DNA from: Nocardioidaceae bacterium
GTDB taxonomy: Bacteria; Actinomycetota; Actinomycetes; Propionibacteriales; Nocardioidaceae
DNA: 64,000 nt
Direction: 5' to 3'
Assembly (NCBI GenBank): GCA_025966335.1
Contig: JAICRS010000001.1
Span: forward strand, 11,846-75,845
This document shows, one piece after another, positions 23,488 through 32,683 of this stretch. Position numbers and translations under genes: made by a program. Below the pieces are notes generated by a model. The model was not told the origin of the DNA. It was given only the letters and a program-made list of their open reading frames with translations, and ran no database searches. The first letter of the stretch is position 1; every line of letters starts with the position of its first letter.

Positions 23488-24408
23488 ATGAAGGATGTAC
23501 TCGCGGAGTCAGCCCGTATCGGACGGTTCGTGCCCGTTACGGCCTACCAGCGCCTCGGCTACCTGATCGGCGTTCTGCTGATGACGAGCGGTGTGTTCCA
23601 TCTGGGGGTCTACCTCGTCGACGGGGGCTCCTGGGAGGGACCGCTCTCGTGGCGCAAACCCGTCGTCTTCGGGCTCTCGTTCGGTATCACGTTGCTCACG
23701 GTCACCTGGCTGACCGGTTTCCTGCGTCCGCGCCGGACCGTCGGTTGGCTGGTCGTCGGTGTGTTCGGTCTCGCCGCCCTGGGCGAGGTCGCGCTGATCT
23801 CCATGCAGACGTGGCGTGGCGTCGCCTCTCACTTCAATGACACGACCACCTTCGACTCGGCCGTGTTCTCCGCGATGGGAATGCTGGTCAGCATCGTGGC
23901 GCTGGTGACTGTGGTGGTCACCGTCTGGGCGTTCGTCCGGCTCGACGCGCCCGCCCCGCTGGCACTGGCGATCCGGCTCGGGCTGGTCCTGATGCTGGTC
24001 AGCCAGGTGGTCGGGGCACAGATGATCGCCGAAGGAGGAAATACCTTCGGCGGCTCCGGCGCTCTCAAGGTGCCGCATGCCCTCACACTGCATGCCATTC
24101 AGGTGCTGCCTGCTCTGGCCCTACTCCTGCTGGCGTCCGAGTCCTCGGAGCGTCGGAGCCTTCGGACCGTCGGCCTGGGTGCTGCCGGCTATCTCGGCCT
24201 GATCTCCTCGACGATGGTGCAGACCTATGCGGGTCGAGCCCCTCTCGACCTCAACCTCGCCTCGACCGCGCTTGCGGTCATCGGCTTGGGCCTGCTCGGC
24301 ACCAGCGGCGTTCGGGCGCTTCTCGGCGCCGCCCGTCGCGCCCGCTCGTCGATAACCCCTCCGCCGACCCCACCGGTGGGTCCTGCGATCCAGGGCGGGA
24401 CGGGCTGA
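23488..24408 (+). CDS. Polytopic membrane protein of unknown function
   Basis: 306 residues with about seven or eight hydrophobic segments (YLIGVLLMTSGVFHLGVYLV, VVFGLSFGITLLTVTWLTGF, TVGWLVVGVFGLAALGEVAL, SAMGMLVSIVALVTVVVTVW and others) and a Pro-rich cytoplasmic-like tail (SITPPPTPPVGP). I do not recognise the family. HFNDTTTFDSAVFSAMG and a HxxxxHAIQVLPALALLL segment resemble conserved polar patches between helices. It is divergent from the LuxR-type regulator, which may control it. A minor start one ATG earlier (23443) lacks a ribosome site. Confidence 0.7.
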   Translation: MKDVLAESARIGRFVPVTAYQRLGYLIGVLLMTSGVFHLGVYLVDGGSWEGPLSWRKPVVFGLSFGITLLTVTWLTGFLRPRRTVGWLVVGVFGLAALGEVALISMQTWRGVASHFNDTTTFDSAVFSAMGMLVSIVALVTVVVTVWAFVRLDAPAPLALAIRLGLVLMLVSQVVGAQMIAEGGNTFGGSGALKVPHALTLHAIQVLPALALLLLASESSERRSLRTVGLGAAGYLGLISSTMVQTYAGRAPLDLNLASTALAVIGLGLLGTSGVRALLGAARRARSSITPPPTPPVGPAIQGGTG

Positions 24409-24435
24409 CTGCCTGGGGTACTGGGTCCTCGGCGG

Positions 24436-24465
24436 TTGCGAGGGAGGTGTCGCCGGACTTATGTT
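24436..24465 (+). promoter_or_regulatory. Predicted promoter of the glycosidase operon
   Basis: TTGCGA (24436-24441) and TATGTT (24460-24465) are separated by 18 bp, 32 nt before ATG 24497. The regulator-like motif at 24462-24481 overlaps the -10 and the expected start site. Confidence 0.5.
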
Positions 24466-24481
24466 TGACCGGTAGACAGAA
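24462..24481 (+). promoter_or_regulatory. Putative ROK operator, copy 1
   Basis: TGTTTGACCGGTAGACAGAA, read on the other strand, matches the sequence over the solute-binding protein promoter at 32632-32654. The shared pattern is TTyTGTCTAmCrGyCrAAyA. Both sites overlap the -10 box. Confidence 0.55.
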
Positions 24482-24496
24482 CTAGCTAGGAGCTCC

Positions 24497-25861
24497 ATGA
24501 CGCCTCCCACGGCAGGTGCCAGGCCAGGCCGCAACCGGCTCCGCAGGGAGGCGGTTGCGGCGCGGGCTGCCTATGTGTTGCGCAGCAACGACGTGGGAAC
24601 GATGACCACCGCCGCGCCGCTGCTCTACCCGCACATGTGGAGCTGGGACGCGGCGTTCATCGCCGTGGGGCTGGCCTCGGTTGCCGTGGAACGCGCGATG
24701 CTGGAGCTCGACACCCTCCTCTCGGCGCAGTGGACCAACGGGATGGTTCCGCACATCGTCTTCTCGCCGGAGTCCGACAGCTACTTCCCGGGGCCGGAGC
24801 GCTGGGAGTGCTCGCGACTGGCCGCGGCCGCGCCGGAGATGCCGGAGACGTCCGGCATCTGTCAGCCGCCGGTCCACGCCCTCGCCCTCCTGCGGATCCT
24901 CGAGGCCAGCGAGGCACAAGGCGGCGATGCAGGGCAGGCGGCCTTTCTCGACCGCACCTGGCCGCGGCTCGTCTCCTGGCATCGGTGGCTGGCGACCGCG
25001 CGGGACCCGGAGGGCGTCGGGCGGGTCACCATCCACCACGGCTGGGAGTCCGGCATGGACAACTCCCCGCGGTGGGACGGACCATATGCGCGGATCGAGG
25101 TGCGCGCGGACCTGCCGCCGTACGCACGGAAGGACACCGCCTTCGTGCTCGACCCGGGGGAGCGTCCGACCGACGAGGAGTACGACCGTTACCTCTGGCT
25201 GGTCGAGGAGATGCGACGAGCGCGGTATGACGACGCGCAGGTCCGTGCCAGCGCGAGCTTCGCCGTCGAGGACGTGTTCTTCTCGGCGGTACTTGCCGTC
25301 GCCTGCGAGGCTCTGGCCGATGTCGGGGCGCACTCCGGCATGCCGGCAGCGGAGGTGGACGAGCAACGCGCGCTCGCTGAACGGTTCCGCCGTGGCGTGT
25401 GGCAGTCCGTTCACCCGGACACGGGCCTGGCCCGGGACCGCGACGTGCGCACGGGGGAGTGGTTGTCGACCGACACGATTGCCGGGTTCGCGCCGCTGCT
25501 GTGCGGGGGAGATCCCGCGGCGGAACGCCGGTTGCTCGACGTCTTCGAGTCTCCGGAGTGGTGCGGCCATCCGGACTTCCAGGTTGCCCTCCCGCCGAGC
25601 ACGGCACCGGGGTCACCGGACTTCCGTGCCCGGCAGTACTGGCGCGGGCCGCAGTGGCCGGTGATCGCCTGGCTGTTCAGCTGGGCGTTCCACCGGCACG
25701 GCTGGGCCGCACACGGTGACCGCCTGGCGGCCGAGGGGCTCGAGCTGCTGGCCCGCGGTGAGTTCGGTGAGTACTACGAGCCCTTCGCCGGGGAGCCGCT
25801 CGGCAGCAGCCACCAGTCCTGGACGGCCGCGGTCGCTCTGGACTGGCTCAACCACAGCTGA
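24497..25861 (+). CDS. GH63-type glycoside hydrolase (glucosylglycerate/mannosylglycerate hydrolase-like)
   Basis: A 454-residue (alpha/alpha)6-barrel protein without a signal peptide. The motifs PHMWSWDAAFIAVGL, GWESGMDNSPRWD (Asp188 at the general-acid position of the family), RQYWRGPQWPVIAW and EPFAGEPLGSSHQSWTAA (Glu433 as candidate base) match the branch that includes mycobacterial glucosylglycerate hydrolase and MGH-like enzymes; the length (~450) fits too. AGGAGCTCC precedes the ATG. First gene of a four-gene operon with Gfo/Idh, GH36 and MDR genes. Because the neighbours suggest an imported oligosaccharide or glycoside, the true substrate may differ from glucosylglycerate. Confidence 0.75.
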   Translation: MTPPTAGARPGRNRLRREAVAARAAYVLRSNDVGTMTTAAPLLYPHMWSWDAAFIAVGLASVAVERAMLELDTLLSAQWTNGMVPHIVFSPESDSYFPGPERWECSRLAAAAPEMPETSGICQPPVHALALLRILEASEAQGGDAGQAAFLDRTWPRLVSWHRWLATARDPEGVGRVTIHHGWESGMDNSPRWDGPYARIEVRADLPPYARKDTAFVLDPGERPTDEEYDRYLWLVEEMRRARYDDAQVRASASFAVEDVFFSAVLAVACEALADVGAHSGMPAAEVDEQRALAERFRRGVWQSVHPDTGLARDRDVRTGEWLSTDTIAGFAPLLCGGDPAAERRLLDVFESPEWCGHPDFQVALPPSTAPGSPDFRARQYWRGPQWPVIAWLFSWAFHRHGWAAHGDRLAAEGLELLARGEFGEYYEPFAGEPLGSSHQSWTAAVALDWLNHS

Positions 25862-25886
25862 CCCTCGAGAGGAGACTGCATCCGGA

Positions 25887-26939
25887 ATGCCGGACATCCC
25901 TGAGTACCGCCCTCAGTTCCCGACCGAGCGGCCGCGAATCGCTGTCCTCGGCGTCGGTGCGATCGCGCAGACGGCGCATCTGCCGGCCTACGAGAAGTAC
26001 GGGCTCGAGGTGGTCGGCGTCTGGAGCCGCACGCCTGCGACCGCGGAACGTGCACGGGACAGTTTCCCGTCCATCGGCCGCGTCTACGAGAGCGCCGAGG
26101 AGCTGCTGGCCGACCCGGAGGTGGACATCGTCGACCTGGCCACCCGCCCGGAGGGACGGGCGCGCTGGCTCGCCGCGGCGGTCGAGGCCGGCAAGCACGT
26201 GCTGGCCCAGAAGCCCCTGACCCAGGAGCCGGACACGATCAGGCCGGTGCTGGACCAGGCCGATGCGGCGGGGGTGCGGATCGCGGTCAACCAGAACGCG
26301 CGGTGGGCACCCGGCTGGCGCCTCGCCACCAGGCTGGTGGAGCAGGGTGCCATCGGTGAGGTGGTCGGCGTGACCCACCTGCACGACAAGCCGTTGCCGC
26401 CGATCGCGGGCACCCATTTCGACGACGTGCCACACATGCTGCTCGGCGACTACCTCGTGCACTGGCTCGACATCACCCGCTGCTGGCTCGCGGGGAAGGA
26501 CGTGGCCTGGCTCCGCGCGTCCGACCATCGCGTCCCGGGCCAGCCGGTGACCGCCAAGAACCCGTGGTCCGCCACGGTCGAGGCGGTTTGCGGCGACGGC
26601 GCGAGCGCACTGGTGCGGGTGGTCGGTGATGTGCGGACCCGCACCCCGTCCTGCCCGTACTGGATCCACGGCACCGAGGGCAGCGTCCGCGGCAGTCTGC
26701 TGGGCCGGGACTTCGTCGAGCTCGAACGAGGCGGCACGACCACTCGGTACGCGACCGAGGGGCAGTGGTTCGTCGACGGCTTCGCGGGCGCGATGGGCGA
26801 GCTGATGTACGCGATCGCGGAGGGACGAGACCCCTACCACTCCGCTCGCAACAACCTCGCCACGTTGGCGCTGGTCGACGCCGCGCGCACCTCGGCATCC
26901 CGCGACGGTGCCCGGATGGATCTCGGGCTGGCGCTGTGA
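25887..26939 (+). CDS. Gfo/Idh/MocA family NAD(P)-dependent oxidoreductase
   Basis: 350 residues. Rossmann fingerprint GVGAIAQTAHLPAY near residue 20, the family lysine in AQKPLTQE (in place of the usual EKP), and HWLDITRCWLAG in the C-terminal domain, with the catalytic-type His in the expected helix. ATG 25887 follows AGGAGA. Relatives oxidise or epimerise sugars, inositols or sugar acids at a ring carbon. The next gene starts inside its stop codon (GTGA). It is placed between two glycosidases, so it probably acts on the released sugar or on the intact glycoside before cleavage. Confidence 0.85.
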   Translation: MPDIPEYRPQFPTERPRIAVLGVGAIAQTAHLPAYEKYGLEVVGVWSRTPATAERARDSFPSIGRVYESAEELLADPEVDIVDLATRPEGRARWLAAAVEAGKHVLAQKPLTQEPDTIRPVLDQADAAGVRIAVNQNARWAPGWRLATRLVEQGAIGEVVGVTHLHDKPLPPIAGTHFDDVPHMLLGDYLVHWLDITRCWLAGKDVAWLRASDHRVPGQPVTAKNPWSATVEAVCGDGASALVRVVGDVRTRTPSCPYWIHGTEGSVRGSLLGRDFVELERGGTTTRYATEGQWFVDGFAGAMGELMYAIAEGRDPYHSARNNLATLALVDAARTSASRDGARMDLGLAL

Positions 26940-28270
26940 ACGGGCGCCCGTTCACCCCGGTCGACGAGTGCCCGGTCGACGTCTCGCAGGCACGTGTCTA
27001 CGAGCACGGCTGGCAGAGCTGGAGCCCCACCACGACGTACCGGGTGACCGACACCTCGGCCCGTCCGGCGCTCGGCTGGCAACAGGTGATGCGGTTCCGG
27101 CCGGAGACGCCCGCACCGGCCACCGGCTTCCAGGCCGAGGGCCTGCTGGTGGTCGAACCCGCGCCCGGGCGACAGCGCGTGTACGCCGCTGCGGACCCGC
27201 GCACCGAGATCCCGTCCATCCGGGCCGCGCTGCACGAGAACCGGCTGGTCGTGAGTGCCGACGGCCCGGTCCGCAGCCACGACACCGAGGGGACGCTCGG
27301 GCGGGCGCTGGAGGGGTACGGCGACGAGTCCGCCGCGCTCATCGGCGTCGAACCGCGGCCTGCACCCACCGTCTGGTGCTCGTGGTACCGCTACTTCCTG
27401 GACGTCACCGAGGACGACATCGTCGCGAACCTCGACGCCATCGAGCGCGACGACCTGCCGGTCGAGGTGGTCCAGGTCGACGACGGCTGGCAGGCCATGG
27501 TCGGCGACTGGCAGAGCCTTTCCGACCGGTTCCGGTCGCTGCGCGACCTTGCCTCGAGGATCCGCGACACCGGCCGCAGGGCCGGGATCTGGTTGGCCCC
27601 GTTCACCGCGCTCGAACACAGCGAGCTGGCGCGCCGCCGACCGGGATGGCTGCACGGTGCGGCGGGGTGGAACTGGGACCAGCAGATGTGGGGCCTCGAC
27701 CTCGAGCGTGGTGACGTGCGTGACCATCTCGGCGAGGTGTTCGGCACGCTGCGGGCAGCCGGTTTCGACTACTTCAAGCTCGACTTCCTCTACGCCGGCG
27801 CGCTCGCAGGAACCGGTGGCCGTGGCGGGCCGGAGGCGATCTCGGCGTACCGCTCGGGCCTGCGCACGATCCGGGAGGCGGTCGGTCCGGAGTCCTACCT
27901 CCTCGGGTGCGGCGCACCGATCCTGCCCAGTGTGGGGCTGGTCGACGCGATGCGGGTGTCACCGGACACCTACAACCCCACCGACGTCGACGACGGCCAC
28001 AACCCCCTGCGGGGGCAGGCGTGCATCGAGGGCCGCGCCTGGCAGCAGGGACGCTTCTGGGTCAACGACTCCGACTGCCTCATCGTCCGGCCTGGGTTCG
28101 GCCGGCGCGAGGAGTGGGCGCGTCTGATCGAGCGGTACGGCGGCCTCCGCTCGTGCTCGGACCGGATCGAGGAGCTCGACGACTGGGGCCTCGACACCCT
28201 CCGTCGGTTGCTCGGGTCCCCGCCACCCCCGACCCCGTTCCGCACCCTTCCCGAAGCCCTGGAGAAGTGA
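26936..28270 (+). CDS. GH36-type alpha-galactosidase
   Basis: 444 residues, cytoplasmic. Core clan-D motifs are visible: WCSWYRYFLDVTEDDI, VQVDDGWQ, the nucleophile Asp283 in FKLDFLYAG, LLGCGAPILPSVG, and the acid/base Asp344 in MRVSPDTYN. Most GH36 enzymes are about 700 residues with a large N-terminal beta-supersandwich; this is a short form with only ~130 residues before the barrel. The GTG start overlaps the previous stop as GTGA and is preferred over the upstream in-frame start. Likely hydrolyses terminal alpha-galactosides or related alpha-glycosides after import. Seven nt separate it from the next gene. Confidence 0.85.
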   Translation: MNGRPFTPVDECPVDVSQARVYEHGWQSWSPTTTYRVTDTSARPALGWQQVMRFRPETPAPATGFQAEGLLVVEPAPGRQRVYAAADPRTEIPSIRAALHENRLVVSADGPVRSHDTEGTLGRALEGYGDESAALIGVEPRPAPTVWCSWYRYFLDVTEDDIVANLDAIERDDLPVEVVQVDDGWQAMVGDWQSLSDRFRSLRDLASRIRDTGRRAGIWLAPFTALEHSELARRRPGWLHGAAGWNWDQQMWGLDLERGDVRDHLGEVFGTLRAAGFDYFKLDFLYAGALAGTGGRGGPEAISAYRSGLRTIREAVGPESYLLGCGAPILPSVGLVDAMRVSPDTYNPTDVDDGHNPLRGQACIEGRAWQQGRFWVNDSDCLIVRPGFGRREEWARLIERYGGLRSCSDRIEELDDWGLDTLRRLLGSPPPPTPFRTLPEALEK

Positions 28271-28277
28271 GTCCGCC

Positions 28278-29324
28278 ATGCCCTCCGTCGTGCAGTTCAC
28301 CGAGCCCTACGTCGTCGAGCTGGTCGATACTCCGCGCGTCGAGCTGCCGGCGGGATATGTACGCGTGGAGACCTGGTTCTCCGGCATCTCCGCCGGCACC
28401 GAGCTCACGGCCTACCGCGGTTCGAACCCGTACCTGACCAAGACCTGGGACCCGGAGCGACGGCTGTTTCTCGAAGGTCAGCCGACGTTCGGGTACCCGG
28501 TGTCCGGCTGGGGGTACTCCGAGGTGGGCCGGGTGGTCGAGGTGGCTGCCGGGGTGACCTCTCCGCGCCCGGGGGACGTGGTGGCCGGGATCTGGGGCCA
28601 CCGCAGTGAGGGCGTGTTCCCCGTCGACGCAGCGCACTGGCGGGTGCTGCCCGCAGCCATGGACCCGATGCACGGCGTCTTCGCCCGGGTGGGTGCGATC
28701 GCGCTCAACGCGGTCCTCGCGGCGGAGGCCCGGCTGGGGGAGAACCTTGCGGTGTTCGGACAGGGTGTGATCGGCCTACTGGCCACCCGGCTCGCCCGAC
28801 TCAGCGGCGCGCGGGTGGTCGCGGTCGACGCGCTCACCGACCGGCTGGAGCGAGCGGAACGGATGGGCGCCTCCGATGTGATCGACGCCCGCATCGAGGG
28901 CGGCGCGGGAGCGGCGGTGCGGGCCCTCACCGGCCTGGGGGTGGACAGCGCCATCGAGCTCAGCGGCAGCTACCGCGCCCTGCACGAGGCGGTGCGCAGC
29001 GTGGTCGTGGACGGGCGGGTGGTCGCCTCGGGGTTCTACCAGGGCGATGGCGAAGGGCTGCGGCTCGGCGAGGAGTTCCACCACAACCGCGTGCAGATCG
29101 TCGCCAGCCAGATCGGTGGTGCGCCGCTCGCGCTCGGCCCGCGCTGGAACCAGCGCCGGTTGGTGCACACCTTCCTGGACCAGCTCGCCACCGGTGCGGT
29201 CGACGTCACGCCCCTGGTGACGCACGTGCTCGACGTCGCCGAGGTCGCGACCGCGTTCGAGACCCTCGATCGGGGCACGGGCGACACCTTGCAGGTCGTG
29301 CTTCGCTTCCCCGCGGCCCCGTGA
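28278..29324 (+). CDS. Medium-chain dehydrogenase/reductase (zinc-binding alcohol dehydrogenase-like)
   Basis: 348 residues. GroES-like N-terminal part (VETWFSGISAGTELTAYRG), where the catalytic Cys of GICGTD enzymes is replaced by Ser, and a Rossmann domain with AVFGQGVIGLLATRLARLSGARVVAVD. The structural-zinc Cys lobe is missing, so it may work without zinc, like several sugar or bacteriochlorophyllide-type MDR enzymes. It is the last gene of the glycosidase operon and converges on the permease gene only 6 bp away. Together with the Gfo/Idh enzyme it could oxidise and re-reduce a sugar carbon. Confidence 0.82.
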   Translation: MPSVVQFTEPYVVELVDTPRVELPAGYVRVETWFSGISAGTELTAYRGSNPYLTKTWDPERRLFLEGQPTFGYPVSGWGYSEVGRVVEVAAGVTSPRPGDVVAGIWGHRSEGVFPVDAAHWRVLPAAMDPMHGVFARVGAIALNAVLAAEARLGENLAVFGQGVIGLLATRLARLSGARVVAVDALTDRLERAERMGASDVIDARIEGGAGAAVRALTGLGVDSAIELSGSYRALHEAVRSVVVDGRVVASGFYQGDGEGLRLGEEFHHNRVQIVASQIGGAPLALGPRWNQRRLVHTFLDQLATGAVDVTPLVTHVLDVAEVATAFETLDRGTGDTLQVVLRFPAAP

Positions 29325-29330
29325 CGAGGC

Positions 29331-30245
29331 TCAGCCCTTCTCTGCCCCGGCCGTCAGCCCCTCGGTCAGCAACCGCTCGGTGGCGAAGAACAGGATCACG
29401 ATCGGCAGCGTGAGCACCACCGAGCCGGCCATCAGCACGGTGGTGGGGATCTCGATGCTGCCCGCCAGCTGGGACAGGCCCAGGGACACGGTCCACCGGG
29501 ACCGGTCCTCGACCAGGAACAGCAGCGCGAACAGGAACTCGTTCCAGGCGATCATGAACACGAACAGGCCGTTGGCCATGATCGCGGGCAGCGCCAAGGG
29601 AAGGCTGATCCGGCGCATGATGCCCAGGCGGCTGCAGCCGTCCAGCGCCGCGGCCTCCTCGAGGCTGACCGGGATCGTCTCGAAGTAGTTGCGCAGCATG
29701 TAGATGGACACGGCGACCGTCTGCGAGACGTAGACGATGATCAGGGCCACCAGCGCGCCACGCAGGCCGAGCTTCGTGAAGCCCACGAACAACGGCACGG
29801 CGAGCAGGATGCTCGGGAAGAGGTACACCGCCAGGAAGAGCACACTGACCTGCCGGTGGCCGAAGAACTTCAGCCGGCTCACGGCGTACGACCCGGGAAT
29901 CGCGAACAGCAGCGTTGCGGCCACCGTGCCGACCGCGATCACGAAGCTGTTCTGGATGAAGTTGACGAAGCCCTGTCCGCCCTCGGAGACGGGCTTGAGC
30001 ACCGACGCGTAGGTGCCGAAGTCGAGCTCGCCGCTGTCCGGCCAGAGGTCACCCGGGTCCTGGATCACCGAGCTGAGGTCGCGGACCGACAGCAGCACCA
30101 TGTAGAGGAACGGGAACGCGGTCAGCAGGATCAGGGCCGCGATGACCACCCAGCGCAGGACGCCGAAGACCAAGCTCTCCACCCGGTCCCGGGACCAGGG
30201 TCGGGACGAGCGTGCCGGACGGTCTGTGCGCGTTGCGGTACTCAA
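29331..30245 (-). CDS. Carbohydrate ABC transporter permease (MalG/CUT1 type)
   Basis: 304 residues, six predicted membrane helices and the EAA loop (EEAAALDGCSRLGIMRRISLP). The start TTG 30245 overlaps the stop of the partner permease (TTGA) and is preceded by GGGAGGA. The much longer open frame upstream is the partner gene in another frame. Second permease of a CUT1 importer with the MalF-like gene and the lipoprotein. No ATPase gene is in the cluster, so a shared MsiK/UgpC-like ATPase elsewhere is expected, as in many actinobacteria. Confidence 0.9.
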   Translation of the reverse strand: MSTATRTDRPARSSRPWSRDRVESLVFGVLRWVVIAALILLTAFPFLYMVLLSVRDLSSVIQDPGDLWPDSGELDFGTYASVLKPVSEGGQGFVNFIQNSFVIAVGTVAATLLFAIPGSYAVSRLKFFGHRQVSVLFLAVYLFPSILLAVPLFVGFTKLGLRGALVALIIVYVSQTVAVSIYMLRNYFETIPVSLEEAAALDGCSRLGIMRRISLPLALPAIMANGLFVFMIAWNEFLFALLFLVEDRSRWTVSLGLSQLAGSIEIPTTVLMAGSVVLTLPIVILFFATERLLTEGLTAGAEKG

Positions 30246-31186
30246 CTGACGTCCTCCCGGGGTGCGAAGCGGAAGTAGATCGTGACCAGCACGATGAGCA
30301 CGGCCGCGAGCACCAGTGCCTGTGCCGACGCCGCACCGATGTCGCCGCGGGCGATCAGGTAGTTGAACACCCGGATGCTGACCACCTCGGTGCCGGCGCC
30401 ACCTCCGGTCAGCAGGTAGATGTCGTCGAAGTTGTTGAACGTCCAGATGAAGCGGAGCAGGGCCAGCACCGCGATGGTGGGCAGCAGCTGGGGGAGCAGG
30501 ATGTAGCGGAACCGTTGGGTCAGCGTGGCGCCGTCGACCTTCGCGGCCTCCTCCATGTCGCCCGGCACCGCCTGGAGGCGGGCGGTGAGGAACAGGAAGG
30601 CGAACGGGAACGAACGCCACATCTCGAAGAGGATCACCGATATCAGCGCCACTGGTATCGAGAAGTCGAGGCCGAGGAGCGAGACCTCCTTGCTGCGCTG
30701 GCTGAGGAACGCGATCGGCTCGTCCCAGCCGAGCAGGCGGGTGCCCCAGTAGTTGATGATCCCGAACTGCGGGTTGAGCATCACCGACCACACGAAGGTG
30801 GCCGCGACCACCGGAGCGACGTACGGGAGCAGCATCATCGCCCGCACCACGGTGCGCCCCCGGAAGGCCTTGCGCAGCGCCAACGCCGCCACCAGGCCGA
30901 GCCCGACGGCGAGCGACGTGCCGCACACCGAGTAGATCAATGTGGTCAGCAGCGCGTCCCAGAACCCGTCGGAGGTCAGCACCTCCTGGAAGTTCTCCAG
31001 CGTGTAGTCACCGAACAGGCCGGCCGACTGCAGCTGGATGAGCCGGAGCTCCTGGAACGACAGCATCACCGTCCACAGGATCGGCAGCACCACGACGGCC
31101 AGGACGATCAGCACCGTCGGCGAGATGAGCAGCAGCCCGGCCCGCGCGTCGGACCGCGCCAGCGACCCTCGTGGCGCCTTGGTCAC
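30242..31186 (-). CDS. Carbohydrate ABC transporter permease (MalF/CUT1 type)
   Basis: 314 residues, six membrane helices, EAA loop MEEAAKVDGATLTQRFRYILLP. The GTG start overlaps the stop of the solute-binding protein gene (GTGA). The downstream permease overlaps its end. Forms the heterodimeric channel for sugar import. Confidence 0.92.
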   Translation of the reverse strand: MTKAPRGSLARSDARAGLLLISPTVLIVLAVVVLPILWTVMLSFQELRLIQLQSAGLFGDYTLENFQEVLTSDGFWDALLTTLIYSVCGTSLAVGLGLVAALALRKAFRGRTVVRAMMLLPYVAPVVAATFVWSVMLNPQFGIINYWGTRLLGWDEPIAFLSQRSKEVSLLGLDFSIPVALISVILFEMWRSFPFAFLFLTARLQAVPGDMEEAAKVDGATLTQRFRYILLPQLLPTIAVLALLRFIWTFNNFDDIYLLTGGGAGTEVVSIRVFNYLIARGDIGAASAQALVLAAVLIVLVTIYFRFAPREDVS

Positions 31187-32613
31187 TGCAAGGATTCCTG
31201 GATCTCCGTGACGGCCTCGTCCGCCTGCTGTGCCGCTTCCTCGGCGCTGAGCTGCCCGGTCGTCACGCCGTTGACCGACTGCGCCACCGGGAGCTCTCCC
31301 AGTGTCGCGCCGAGCAGCTCACCCGCGCCCTGCGTGATGGCCCAGCGCTGGATGGTGTCCGGCGCGGTGCGGAGGGCGTCCAGCACCTCGGCGGAGTAGA
31401 AGTCGCTCAGCGGCGCCTTGGTGTCGACCCCGGCCGGCAGCTCGGCCCACTGGTCGATGAACGTCGTCGGCTCCTCGGCCGTGCCCTGCCGGGTGGGGAT
31501 CTTGCCCTCGGGGGCGAAGCCGATCCAGTCCATGTAGCCGTCAGTCATCATGTAGGAGATGAACTCCTGACTCGCGTCGGCGTTCGACTCCGCGGTGGCC
31601 ACCCAGGAGACCACCTCGCCGAACTGCGCCGGCTCCTCGCCATCCGGTCCCTGGACCGCGGTCACCACGCCACTGTTCTCGGCGAGGTAAGCGGGGTTGT
31701 CGTTGCACTGCTGGCAGGTCGGCAACGCGTCGTTCCGCAGACCCGCCATCTCGTCGAGGATGAAGGATGACCAGATCACCATCGCGGCGTCCCCCGCGAA
31801 GTACGTCGCCCTGGTGGTGTCGACGTCCTGGGCGCCTGGCACCGAGTAGTTCTGGATCAGCTCACCGTAGAAGTCGAAGGCACCGACACAGTTCTCACTG
31901 TCGAGCGGGATGTCGCCGTCGTCGGTGACCAGCTCACAGCCGTTGCCGAGCGCCAAGTGCTCGAAGGTCTGCTCGGTGAAGACGTCGTTGGGGATGTTGG
32001 CCCCGACGAACCCTGCCACCTGCTGGCTGTCCAGCTGCTGGGCAGCGGCCAGGATGTCGTCGTAGGTCTCCGGTGCGGGCAGGCCGGCCTCGTCGAACAG
32101 GTCCTGTCGGTAGACCAGCAGCTGTGCCCAGCCGTCGCTGGGAACCGAGAGCTGCTCGTCACCCTCACTGGTGAGGGCCAGTGCCTGCTCGGAGAACGTG
32201 TCGGCTCCGAGCTCCTCGACCACGGCTCCCGCGGTCTCGGTGTCGAGCAGGTCGTTGACCGCGAGCTCACGGACACCGGCCAGGGAGAGTGCACCGATCA
32301 CGTCCGGCAGCTCACCGGCCGCGGCGGCGGAGGTGAGCAGCTGGCTGTACTGGTCCTCCGCGATCCCGACCAGCTCGACGTTGATCCCGGTCTCCTGGGT
32401 GAACGTCTGGGCGATCTGCTCCTGGGCCTGCATCCGGTCGGGGAGGTTCTCCAGGGTCCAGACGGTGATCGCGTTGCCGCCATCCGCGCCGTTCTCGTCG
32501 TCACCGCCGCAGGCCGCCAGCGTGACCAGCAGGCTGGTGGCGAGTCCTGTCGCAGCGATCTTCCGCAGGGCCGGCCGTGAGAACCGGGCGGGACTGGTGT
32601 GGCCTGTGCGCAT
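31183..32613 (-). CDS. Extracellular sugar-binding lipoprotein (CUT1 family)
   Basis: 476 residues with a lipoprotein signal peptide (RPALRKIAATGLATSLLVTL then lipobox LAAC, Cys at about 35), then an acidic linker and a solute-binding fold (NAITVWTLENLPDRMQAQEQ...). It captures a mono- or oligosaccharide for the two downstream permeases. GGAGGATCC before ATG 32613 fixes the start; the open frame extends 13 codons further without support. Its promoter overlaps the putative ROK operator and faces the ROK gene. Confidence 0.92.
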   Translation of the reverse strand: MRTGHTSPARFSRPALRKIAATGLATSLLVTLAACGGDDENGADGGNAITVWTLENLPDRMQAQEQIAQTFTQETGINVELVGIAEDQYSQLLTSAAAAGELPDVIGALSLAGVRELAVNDLLDTETAGAVVEELGADTFSEQALALTSEGDEQLSVPSDGWAQLLVYRQDLFDEAGLPAPETYDDILAAAQQLDSQQVAGFVGANIPNDVFTEQTFEHLALGNGCELVTDDGDIPLDSENCVGAFDFYGELIQNYSVPGAQDVDTTRATYFAGDAAMVIWSSFILDEMAGLRNDALPTCQQCNDNPAYLAENSGVVTAVQGPDGEEPAQFGEVVSWVATAESNADASQEFISYMMTDGYMDWIGFAPEGKIPTRQGTAEEPTTFIDQWAELPAGVDTKAPLSDFYSAEVLDALRTAPDTIQRWAITQGAGELLGATLGELPVAQSVNGVTTGQLSAEEAAQQADEAVTEIQESLQ

Positions 32614-32630
32614 GGGATCCTCCGCGGTGA

Positions 32631-32654
32631 CTTTTATTCGGCTGTTAGACAAAA
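32631..32654 (-). promoter_or_regulatory. Putative ROK operator, copy 2
   Basis: Read leftward, TTTTGTCTAACAGCCGAATA lies immediately downstream of and partly over the -10 of the solute-binding protein promoter. It shares TGTCTAmC and flanking bases with the site at 24462-24481 and has TTT/AAA ends, as in known ROK operators. Confidence 0.55.
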
Positions 32655-32681
32655 GTAGGCGACGCCGAACGAGCAGGTCAA
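32652..32681 (-). promoter_or_regulatory. Promoter of the sugar importer operon
   Basis: Read leftward, TTGACC (32681-32676), an 18-bp spacer and TACTTT (32657-32652). This is the best sigma-A-like promoter seen in the window. Confidence 0.7.
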
Positions 32682-32683
32682 GG

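Noticed and set aside
30246..30926. Extension of the MalG-like gene upstream by ~227 codons
   Set aside because: This part is the MalF-like gene read out of frame. A TTG start at the TTGA overlap with a Shine-Dalgarno gives the normal length.
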